Assembly (NCBI GenBank): GCA_947177465.1
Contig: CAMWUP010000005.1
Coordinates: forward strand, 1-23,850
Direction of reading: 5' to 3'
DNA: 23,850 nt
Origin: an uncultured Lachnospiraceae bacterium
GTDB lineage: Bacteria > Bacillota > Clostridia > Lachnospirales > Lachnospiraceae
The notes under the pieces were generated by a model that saw only the letters and a program-made list of their open reading frames with translations, was not told where the DNA came from and searched no databases. Position numbers and translations under genes: made by a program. Each line of letters opens with the position of its first letter. The first letter of the stretch is position 1. Of the stretch, positions 14,585-21,538 are shown one piece after another.

Positions 14585-16006
14585 TTGGAACAGGTAAGTC
14601 AGAAAAATCATGTTGCCAGAGTATATGTGTTGCTGGCAGTGGATTTGCTGTCCATTATAGCTTCCTATGTGGCGGCAGTCGTGTTGCGGTTTGGAATAAA
14701 GGATTTGGAGAACAGAGGGGAAATGCATTATATGATTTGCCTCTGTTTTATGCTGTTCTGTGCTGTTTTTGGCCTGTTTATGGACTGGAACAAAGACTTT
14801 TCCAAAAGGGGCTATCTGGTTGAGTTGTCCATGGTAATCAGGAACAATGCCATTATGTTTGGCGCGGTTGGCTGTTTTTTGTTTTTGATTAAACAGGCAG
14901 AGGTCTTTTCCCGTCTTTTGTTTGGCTATTTTGCTATATTTAATGTGCTGTTGACTTATATACTGCATGTTATTATCAAAAAGCTTATGCGCAAATACCT
15001 TCGCAGTGAGAATGGACGTGTGCGGGTTATGCTGGTGCTGGAGAAGGAGCGCCTTTTAGAGACGGTAAAAGAAATAAAAGAGAATTTACAGATAAATTAT
15101 GATATATCGGCAATCGCAGTTCTGGACATGACGGAACTGGAGAAGGAATGCGAGGGAATTCCCATTGTAGCGAACAGGGACAACTTGATGGAAGAGGCAA
15201 AACAGCTTCCATTGGATGAGGTATTTATCAAAGTAGAAAAAGAGAGTACTGCCGCCTTGCGGGATATGATTCGCAGTTTTGAATCCATGGGCATTTTATG
15301 CCATTACAGCATAGATATTATTGAGTGGCACAGTAAAGAAAGCAGTATCGGCAAATTTGGCGGACATACGGTGGTGACCTATTCTCTCTACAGCGTGGAT
15401 TACCGCAGAATCCTCATAAAGCGTGTGATTGACATTGCGGGCGGCATTGTCGGGCTGCTGATAACGGCGGTTATGACTCCTTTCGTGGCAATCGCGATTA
15501 AGCTGGATTCCAAAGGACCTGTCTTTTTCTCACAGATTAGAATCGGAAAGAATGGGCGGCGTTTTAAAATATATAAATTCCGTTCTATGTATCTGGATGC
15601 GGAAGAGCGCAAAAAAGAGCTGATGGATAAGAACGAGATAAAGGGTCTTATGTTTAAGATGGAGGATGACCCGCGTATCACAAAGGTGGGTAAGTTTATC
15701 CGTAAGACAAGCATTGATGAGCTTCCACAGTTTTATAACATATTGAAAGGTGATATGAGTTTGGTGGGAACCAGACCGCCTACGGAGGATGAGTTTAAGC
15801 AGTACAGCTTGTATTACCGGCGCAGACTCTGTATGACGCCGGGACTGACCGGTATGTGGCAGGTGAGTGGACGAAGTGATATCGAAGATTTTGAAGAAGT
15901 AGTGAAGCTTGATTTAGAGTATATTGACAACTGGTCTTTAACTTTGGACATCAAGATTTTGTTTAAAACAATTTTGGTTATATTCACGGGGAGAGGTTCC
16001 AAGTGA
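14585..16006 (+). CDS. Undecaprenyl-phosphate sugar phosphotransferase (initiating, polytopic type)
   Basis: Protein of 473 residues that probably starts repeat-unit synthesis by moving a sugar-1-phosphate from a UDP-sugar to undecaprenyl phosphate. Seen: four or five N-terminal hydrophobic spans (about 12-35, 50-66, 86-103, 110-131), a central CoA-binding-like soluble domain, then the bacterial sugar transferase domain from about 275 to the end, with a membrane-entering helix at 279-306, KIYKFRSMY at 328-336, SIDELPQ at 376-382 carrying the catalytic Asp-Glu pair, LVGTRPP at 393-399 and PGLTGMWQVSGR at 419-430. The length matches WbaP/WcaJ/CpsE relatives. The gene starts with TTG. It lies thirteenth among the visible genes, although such genes are often near the front of capsule operons. 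Sugar unknown (glucose, galactose or an amino sugar). Confidence 0.95.
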   Translation: MEQVSQKNHVARVYVLLAVDLLSIIASYVAAVVLRFGIKDLENRGEMHYMICLCFMLFCAVFGLFMDWNKDFSKRGYLVELSMVIRNNAIMFGAVGCFLFLIKQAEVFSRLLFGYFAIFNVLLTYILHVIIKKLMRKYLRSENGRVRVMLVLEKERLLETVKEIKENLQINYDISAIAVLDMTELEKECEGIPIVANRDNLMEEAKQLPLDEVFIKVEKESTAALRDMIRSFESMGILCHYSIDIIEWHSKESSIGKFGGHTVVTYSLYSVDYRRILIKRVIDIAGGIVGLLITAVMTPFVAIAIKLDSKGPVFFSQIRIGKNGRRFKIYKFRSMYLDAEERKKELMDKNEIKGLMFKMEDDPRITKVGKFIRKTSIDELPQFYNILKGDMSLVGTRPPTEDEFKQYSLYYRRRLCMTPGLTGMWQVSGRSDIEDFEEVVKLDLEYIDNWSLTLDIKILFKTILVIFTGRGSK

Positions 16007-16050
16007 TTTTGACGGGCAGTTGTGCCGGTATGGACAAATTTTAGGTACGC

Positions 16051-16056
16051 AGGGAG
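16051..16056 (+). promoter_or_regulatory. RBS deciding the start of the second GT4 gene
   Basis: AGGGAG lies 7 bases before ATG 16064. It favours that start over the in-frame ATG-like candidate at 16022, and the resulting MKIAMIGH N-terminus is a normal GT4 first strand. Confidence 0.8.
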
Positions 16057-16063
16057 TAGTTCT

Positions 16064-17209
16064 ATGAAGATAGCGATGATAGGGCACAAGCGGATTCCCT
16101 CCAGGGAAGGCGGCGTGGAGCGTGTGGTGGAGGAGCTTGCGGTGCGTATGGCGGAAAAAGGACACAAGCCTTGCGTTTACAACCGCAAAGGTCATCATGT
16201 GTCGGGAAAGGAAAATGACGTCCAAAAGCAGAAAGCATATAAGGGTGTGCGTATTATAACGGTTCCTACTATGGAAAAAAAGAGCCTGAACGCGGTGGTC
16301 TATGCGTTCCTTGCAACAGTCCATGCGCTGTTTTGCCATTATGATGTAATACATTTTCATGCGGAAGGGCCATGCGCTTTTCTGTGGCTGCCGCGACTGT
16401 TTCGCATAAGGACTGTGGCGACTATACACGGGCTGGACTGGCAGCGCGCCAAATGGGGTGGTTTTGCCACGCGCTTTTTAAAGTATGGAGAGAAAACAGC
16501 GGCAAAATACGCCAATGAGATTATTGTGCTTTCGCCGGAAACGCAGCGGTATTTTAAGCAGACTTATAAGCGGGAGACGGTTTATATTCCCAACGGAGTG
16601 GACAGGGCAGTTGTGCAGAAGCCCAAGGTGATAAAAGAAAAATATGGGCTGTCGGGAGACGATTACCTGCTCTTCCTTGCCAGAATTGTGCCGGAGAAGG
16701 GGCTTCACTATCTGATTGAAGCATATCAGAGGTCCGGCTGTGCCAAAAAGCTGGTGATTGCAGGCGGCAGCAGCCATTCAGACGGCTATTTTGAAGAGCT
16801 TCGGAAGTCCGGCGAGGGAAATCCGGATATTATCTTTACCGGCTTTGTACAGGGAAAGGAGCTGGAAGAGCTGTATAGCAACTGCTATCTTTACATTCTG
16901 CCAAGCGATGTGGAAGGGATGCCCATCAGCTTGTTAGAAGCGATGAGTTACGGCGCACAGTGTCTGGTCAGCGATATTCCTGAAAATACGGGCGTGGCGG
17001 GAGAATATGCAAGTGTATTTGCAAAATCCGATGTGGCGGATTTAAAGGAAAAGCTGTGCGGACTGACAGCAGACGGACATGCCTTTGTGCATACGAAGCA
17101 GGAAATTGCAGAGTATATAACAGAGAAGTATAAGTGGGATGAAATCGTGGAGGAAACACTGAAGCTGTATCAAGGGAGCAACAAGCATGAAAATATTAAT
17201 GGTGAATAA
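16064..17209 (+). CDS. Glycosyltransferase family 4 (GT-B fold)
   Basis: GT4 transferase of 381 residues. Seen: MKIAMIGHKRIPSREGGVER at 1-20 (the IPSREGGVER loop resembles the DUF1972/rhamnosyltransferase-type N-terminus), IHFHAEGP at 96-103, ATIHGLDWQRAKWGG at 119-133, LARIVPEKGLHYLI at 205-218 and EGMPISLLEAM at 284-294 with the E-x7-E pair. The IHGLDWQRAKWGG stretch recurs in enzymes placed directly after initiating sugar transferases, which is also its position here, 57 bases downstream, so it may add the second sugar. It overlaps the following GT4 gene by 23 bases. Start chosen by RBS at 16051. Donor not determinable; rhamnose is one possibility. Confidence 0.93.
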   Translation: MKIAMIGHKRIPSREGGVERVVEELAVRMAEKGHKPCVYNRKGHHVSGKENDVQKQKAYKGVRIITVPTMEKKSLNAVVYAFLATVHALFCHYDVIHFHAEGPCAFLWLPRLFRIRTVATIHGLDWQRAKWGGFATRFLKYGEKTAAKYANEIIVLSPETQRYFKQTYKRETVYIPNGVDRAVVQKPKVIKEKYGLSGDDYLLFLARIVPEKGLHYLIEAYQRSGCAKKLVIAGGSSHSDGYFEELRKSGEGNPDIIFTGFVQGKELEELYSNCYLYILPSDVEGMPISLLEAMSYGAQCLVSDIPENTGVAGEYASVFAKSDVADLKEKLCGLTADGHAFVHTKQEIAEYITEKYKWDEIVEETLKLYQGSNKHENINGE

Positions 17210-18401
17210 GTTTCTGTATCCAAACGGAGGCTCGGAAACCTATATTTTTGAACTGGGGAAGGAGCTTACGCGGCAAGGACATCAGGTAGAATATTTTGGT
17301 ATGGAGCATGAGAATCGTATTGTGGGCAATCATGCAGAAAGCTATACCTCCAATATGGATTTTCACACGGGAAAGCTGCAGAAGCTGATGTATCCGTTTA
17401 AAATCATATATTCCTGCGAGGCGCGGAAGAAAATCAGGGCGGTGCTTCGGGATTTTAAGCCGGATATTGTGCATTTGAACAATTTTAACTACCAGCTTAC
17501 GCCTTCCATCATTTATGAGATTAAGGCGCATAAGATACCGATTGTGTTTACGGCGCACGACTATCAGCTTGTATGTCCAAATCATATGATGATTAACGGA
17601 AGGACTGGCAAAAACTGCGAAAAGTGCTTGAGTGGAAGCAGTATGCAATGCACGAAGGACTGCTGCATTCATGGTTCGCGGATAAAGAGCATGCTGGGCA
17701 CAATGGAAAATATGCTGTACCGTTGTATTAAGGCGTACAAAAAAATAGACCTGATAATCTGTCCGAGCCGTTTTATGGAAGGGAAATTGAGCAGGGATAA
17801 GCGTTTGCAAGGTAAGTGTGTGACAATGCACAATTTTATTCCTGCACTGCACAGGACAGGACAGGAAAAAAAGGAATATGTGCTCTATTTTGGCAGGTAT
17901 TCCAAGGAAAAGGGGGTTCATACCCTGTTATCTGTCTGCCGGAAACTGTCAGAAGTATCCTTTGTTTTTGCCGGAAAAGGCGAATTGCAGGAGGAAATCA
18001 GAAAGGTTCCCAATATAGAAGAAGTTGGATTTAAACAAGGGGAAGAATTATATAGTCTGATTGAGCAGGCGGCTTTTGCGGTCTATCCGTCAGAATGGTA
18101 TGAGAACGGTCCTTTTTCCGTCATGGAAGCACAGGCGCTCGGAACACCGGTTATCGGTGCTGATATCGGCGGGATTCCGGAACTGATTGTGCAGGGAAAA
18201 ACAGGCGAAGTGTTTGAAAGCGGAAACGGGGACACACTGCAGAAGAAAATAGAGGATTTGTGGAAGGATAAGGAAAAACAGCAGAAGTATGCAGAAAATT
18301 GTTTGGAACATGGTTTTGATAATTGTGAAGAGTACTGTAAAAAGCTGCTGGATAAATACAAGAAATTAATGATAAATGAGAAAGGTGCTGTGTCTGCATG
18401 A
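17187..18401 (+). CDS. Glycosyltransferase family 4 with Cys-rich insert
   Basis: GT4 transferase of 404 residues. Seen: MVNKFLYPNGGSETYIFEL at 5-23, IVHLNNFNYQLTP at 94-106, FTAHDYQLVCPNH at 121-133, GRYSKEKGVHTLL at 236-248 and ENGPFSVMEAQALGTP at 306-321 with the donor-binding Glu pair. Between the first Rossmann domain strands there is a cysteine cluster (Cys144, 147, 155, 159, 160) in the setting NCEKC and CTKDCC, which looks like a small metal-binding knuckle and is seen in a subset of this family. Starts at ATG 17187 behind GGGAG, 23 bases inside the previous GT4 gene, and its stop overlaps the radical SAM start by 4 bases. That arrangement suggests coupled translation of the three proteins. 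Confidence 0.93.
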   Translation: MKILMVNKFLYPNGGSETYIFELGKELTRQGHQVEYFGMEHENRIVGNHAESYTSNMDFHTGKLQKLMYPFKIIYSCEARKKIRAVLRDFKPDIVHLNNFNYQLTPSIIYEIKAHKIPIVFTAHDYQLVCPNHMMINGRTGKNCEKCLSGSSMQCTKDCCIHGSRIKSMLGTMENMLYRCIKAYKKIDLIICPSRFMEGKLSRDKRLQGKCVTMHNFIPALHRTGQEKKEYVLYFGRYSKEKGVHTLLSVCRKLSEVSFVFAGKGELQEEIRKVPNIEEVGFKQGEELYSLIEQAAFAVYPSEWYENGPFSVMEAQALGTPVIGADIGGIPELIVQGKTGEVFESGNGDTLQKKIEDLWKDKEKQQKYAENCLEHGFDNCEEYCKKLLDKYKKLMINEKGAVSA

Positions 18402-19396
18402 AAAAAAGAAATTTACACGGTTCTATTATTATAACATACAGATGTAACGCGCGCTGTAATATGTGCGACTGCTTTAGAGACCCAACCCGTCCGGAAGAAG
18501 AAATAGATTTAGCGACACTGGAAAAGCTGCCGGAGATGGCGTTTACCAATATTACGGGCGGCGAGCCATTTATCCGGCAGGATATCCATGATATTGTGAG
18601 TCTGCTCTACAAAAAGACAAACCGGATTGTGATATCGACCAATGGCTATTTTACGGACCGAATTATCGAATTGTGCAAGGAATTTCCGGAGGTGGGAATC
18701 CGCATCAGCATAGAAGGGCTGGAGGAGACTAACAATGCTATCCGCGGGCTGCCGGATGGCTTCAACCGTGGATACGGTACGCTCAAAAAACTGGTGGAGA
18801 TGGGGCATAAGGATGTAGGCTTCGGCATGACAGTACAAGATATGAACTGTCAGGATTTGGTGCCGCTCTACAATATGTCGGACGAGCTTGGCATGGAGTT
18901 TGCGACTGCTACGCTTCATAATTCCTTCTATTTCAGAAAGACGGACAACAAAATTGACGACAAGCGCAAGGTAGCGGAGGCATTTGAGGAATTGATTAAC
19001 GCGCTGCTCAAATCAAAGTCGCCTAAGAAATGGGCGCGTGCCTATTTTAACCACGGACTGATTAACTACATTTACGGGCAGAAGCGTCTTCTTCCCTGTG
19101 AAATGGGAACGAACGGTTTCTTTTTAGACCCTTACGGCAATGTGCTGCCCTGCAACGGCAGCACGGAAAAAATGGCGATGGGCAATCTGCATGACAATAC
19201 ATGGGAGGAAATCTGGACTTCTGAGCAGGCGAAAAAGGTCAGGGAACAGGTGAAGCACTGTGATAAAAACTGTTGGATGATAGGCAGTGCATCTCCCGCC
19301 ATGAAACAGAGAATCTGGGTGCCAGGATGGTGGATTGTGAAGCACAAGCTGATGGGGAATAAGTATCGGTTGAGCGAGAATAAGTTTATAGAATAA
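18398..19396 (+). CDS. Radical SAM enzyme with C-terminal cysteine cluster
   Basis: Radical SAM protein of 332 residues. Seen: the C-x3-C-x2-C cluster motif CNARCNMC at 16-23, TGGEPFIR at 53-60 (SAM-amino-group motif), ISTNGY at 79-84, SIEGLEE at 104-110, and a C-terminal half with Cys234, Cys252, Cys288 and Cys292 plus MGNLHDNTWEEIW at 261-273, as in SPASM or twitch domains that hold an auxiliary iron-sulphur cluster. It should bind a 4Fe-4S cluster and cleave SAM; the substrate is unknown. The ATG overlaps the GT4 stop by 4 bases and it is followed by two O-acyltransferases, so a sugar or glycolipid substrate is the natural inference. No small precursor-peptide gene is adjacent, which argues against a RiPP-type role. 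Confidence 0.93.
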   Translation: MKKRNLHGSIIITYRCNARCNMCDCFRDPTRPEEEIDLATLEKLPEMAFTNITGGEPFIRQDIHDIVSLLYKKTNRIVISTNGYFTDRIIELCKEFPEVGIRISIEGLEETNNAIRGLPDGFNRGYGTLKKLVEMGHKDVGFGMTVQDMNCQDLVPLYNMSDELGMEFATATLHNSFYFRKTDNKIDDKRKVAEAFEELINALLKSKSPKKWARAYFNHGLINYIYGQKRLLPCEMGTNGFFLDPYGNVLPCNGSTEKMAMGNLHDNTWEEIWTSEQAKKVREQVKHCDKNCWMIGSASPAMKQRIWVPGWWIVKHKLMGNKYRLSENKFIE

Positions 19397-19426
19397 AACA
19401 GCTGTACCAAGGGGAAGAGTAACTTT

Positions 19427-20440
19427 ATGAAAAGAGATGAATCAATTGATACCATGAGGGGGATTGGCGCCTTTTGTGTTATGTGGGCGCACGTTGGTGT
19501 GGGAGGAATTTACGGTACGATTATTTCTCCTATCATGCTGCCGATTTTCTTTTTTGTCTCAGGCTATTTGTTGAAGCCGGAAATGAAGATAAAAGATTTT
19601 ATAAAAACCAGAATATTAAACTTGCTGTTTCCATGGATAGTCATTTCATATGTGGAGGCATATTGCAATGTTTCTGATATGAAAAGAATGATAAAAGATG
19701 TCGGTGTCATAAAAGAAATAGGTATAGACTGCACTTTGAGAATCCTTTATGGAAGAGCAGTCTGGTTTGTTCCGGCACTGTTGGTTTCTTTGGTGATTGG
19801 CTATGGTATTATAAAAATATGCAGACAGTGGCAAAGTGCAATGGCTGTCAGCCTTATTATTTCCGTTTTGACATATTTTCTTGCTCGGGGAGTGGGGGAT
19901 TTGAAAATTTGGAATATAAGCTGTGCAATGATTAATCAGGTTTTTATTGTGGCAGGATATTATATCAGGCGTTATTCAGACAGCGAAAGTCTGATAAAGC
20001 GCATCGTGGAGCACTGGGCATGGTTAATTGTCTATGTTATAGAAATGATAGTGTTTATAAGTTTATTTGAGTGGGACGGCTTTGACGTTAGAAACAATGG
20101 AATACAAAATATATTTTTGTATTTTCTATTATGCTTTAGCGGGCTGTTTGCTGTTTTCGCATTAACGCGGAAATTGAGATATATTCCGCTGCTTACCTTT
20201 ATGGGAAGCCATAGCCTGTTATATTTTGCCTTTGGACCTCATGGATACATAATTGGCAGAAAAATACTGGAATGGTTACCGTTTTCCATAATAGGAAAGA
20301 GTCTTTACGCGTTCCTGATTTGTACCATTGCGTGTGTGGCTTGGATTATTCCGGCACTGATAATTGATAGAATCTGTCCGATACTAAACGGAAAATGGAA
20401 AGTGAGAAATACAGAGCAGTTAAAGGAAGGAAGAGGATGA
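19427..20440 (+). CDS. Membrane acyltransferase family 3 (glycan O-acyltransferase)
   Basis: Integral membrane acyltransferase of 337 residues, about ten hydrophobic spans. Seen: DTMRGIGAFCVMWAHVG at 8-24 with the conserved Arg11 and candidate catalytic His22, then LPIFFFVSGYLLKPE at 38-52, LFPW at 67-70 and a WFVPALLV span. Members move acetyl or other acyl groups onto extracytoplasmic or lipid-linked sugars. ATG at 19427 follows GGGGAAGAG about 10 bases upstream, 30 bases after the radical SAM gene. The gene and the next are visibly AT-rich compared with the transferase genes before them. Its 3' end overlaps the following acyltransferase by 4 bases. Confidence 0.92.
   Translation: MKRDESIDTMRGIGAFCVMWAHVGVGGIYGTIISPIMLPIFFFVSGYLLKPEMKIKDFIKTRILNLLFPWIVISYVEAYCNVSDMKRMIKDVGVIKEIGIDCTLRILYGRAVWFVPALLVSLVIGYGIIKICRQWQSAMAVSLIISVLTYFLARGVGDLKIWNISCAMINQVFIVAGYYIRRYSDSESLIKRIVEHWAWLIVYVIEMIVFISLFEWDGFDVRNNGIQNIFLYFLLCFSGLFAVFALTRKLRYIPLLTFMGSHSLLYFAFGPHGYIIGRKILEWLPFSIIGKSLYAFLICTIACVAWIIPALIIDRICPILNGKWKVRNTEQLKEGRG
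20423..20430 (+). promoter_or_regulatory. RBS deciding the start of the second acyltransferase
   Basis: AAGGAAGG lies 6 bases before ATG 20437, which overlaps the previous stop in an ATGA arrangement. The longer in-frame ATG at 20395 lies inside the previous gene and lacks such a site. Confidence 0.75.
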
Positions 20441-21483
20441 GAAAAGAGCGTAAGAGTAATTTGGAATTAGTTCGTATCATAGCAATGCTGCTAATTGTTG
20501 CAAGTCATTATGCGGGATGGATAGTGCCTGCTTTCGCGGCTGAAAGAATATCTGTTAATCGAATATTGAATCAGACTTTATGTTTTGGAGGTGGAGCAGG
20601 AAATATTTTATTCTTTTTGATTTCAGGTTATTTCTTTCAAAATTCTTTTTCGAAGAAAAAAATTTTTGTGGTATGGTCTGAAATGTTTTTTTATTCCGTG
20701 ATATGCTTCATTGCTGCCTATATACTGTCAGGTGTAATGGGTACCGGGTCATTGATAGCTGCCGTTTTCCCGTTTAGTCATGGTGAGTATTGGTTTATGA
20801 CTTCCTACATGATATTGATGATATTGTTGCCATGGATTGGTATTTTGATTGATAATATGGATTGCAGTCAGCATCAAAGGCTGCTGCTTTTACTGTTTCT
20901 ATTTTGCAGTGTGATTCCGAGTATTCCCGGATGTCCGACAACAGCAATTTCGGATACGGGCTTCTATCTTTTTATATATTTGACGGGAACCTATGTCAGA
21001 AGATATCCGAATATCTATAGTGAAAGTAGAAAATTAAATATGGCAGCTGTGCTTATATGTTTAGTCAGTATAGCCGGCTCAATCGTGTGTTTTGACTTTT
21101 TGGGGAAGAATGGGGGATTTTTTGCTGAAAATGCCGGATATTTTACAAGAATGAGAAGTCCTGTTGTAATCCTTTTTTCTTGGGCGCTTTTTAATGTTTT
21201 CAGGAAGATGGAAATGAAGGATAATAAGATAATCAATTATATCAGTGGCTCTGTATTTGCAGTGTATCTGATACATAATAATAAAAATATACGCTCTTAT
21301 ATATGGGAAAATATCTTTAAAAACATAGAAGCAGATTCATTATATTTGCCTTTGCATCTGATAATATCCGTTGGCGGAATATTTGTAGTCTGTGTATTAT
21401 TTGATACTCTTCGGAAAGAAATCCTGGAGCGGCCATTGGTTACATGGATTGATAAGCATCCCTGGAATAGAAAAGCAAAATGA
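20437..21483 (+). CDS. Membrane acyltransferase family 3 (second copy)
   Basis: Integral membrane acyltransferase of 348 residues. Seen: NLELVRIIAMLLIVASHYAG at 8-27 with conserved Arg13 and His24, FGGGAGNILFFLISGYFF at 50-67, and many further hydrophobic spans; the LVRIIAMLLIVxSHY form is common in Gram-positive polysaccharide loci. It differs clearly from the preceding acyltransferase, so the pair is not a recent duplication and probably acylates a different position or uses a different acyl donor. The start at ATG 20437 gives the 4-base overlap with the previous gene; a start at 20395 would add 14 residues. It is the last gene of the rightward operon and its end faces the amidotransferase gene 47 bases away. 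Confidence 0.92.
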   Translation: MRKERKSNLELVRIIAMLLIVASHYAGWIVPAFAAERISVNRILNQTLCFGGGAGNILFFLISGYFFQNSFSKKKIFVVWSEMFFYSVICFIAAYILSGVMGTGSLIAAVFPFSHGEYWFMTSYMILMILLPWIGILIDNMDCSQHQRLLLLLFLFCSVIPSIPGCPTTAISDTGFYLFIYLTGTYVRRYPNIYSESRKLNMAAVLICLVSIAGSIVCFDFLGKNGGFFAENAGYFTRMRSPVVILFSWALFNVFRKMEMKDNKIINYISGSVFAVYLIHNNKNIRSYIWENIFKNIEADSLYLPLHLIISVGGIFVVCVLFDTLRKEILERPLVTWIDKHPWNRKAK

Positions 21484-21501
21484 GTCATGCAGACAAATGC
21501 A

Positions 21502-21538
21502 ATGTTTAAGTGCTGCTGAATAAGGCAGCACTAAACAT
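21502..21538. terminator. Shared hairpin between convergent operons, candidate bidirectional terminator
   Basis: The left arm ATGTTTAAGTGCTGC (21502-21516) pairs with the right arm GCAGCACTAAACAT (21525-21538): 14 base pairs with one bulged A and an 8-base loop. It lies between the last acyltransferase stop and the oppositely directed amidotransferase, and its right arm covers the amidotransferase stop codon (21531-21533) and last codons. Neither side has a clean run of T after the stem, so the intrinsic terminator call is tentative. A role in RNA 3'-end protection is an alternative. Confidence 0.6.

Noticed and set aside
16007..16063. Possible internal promoter in the 57-base gap before the second GT4 gene
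   Set aside because: I could not find a convincing pair of -35 and -10 boxes with normal spacing there.
17196..17921. A 241-codon open frame on the minus strand opposite the third complete GT4 gene
   Set aside because: Shadow of a GT4 gene with all family motifs intact; no ribosome binding site or domain seen.
18398..19396. Radical SAM protein as a RiPP (peptide) maturase
   Set aside because: No short precursor gene, peptidase or dedicated peptide transporter is adjacent; both sides are glycan genes with coupled translation.
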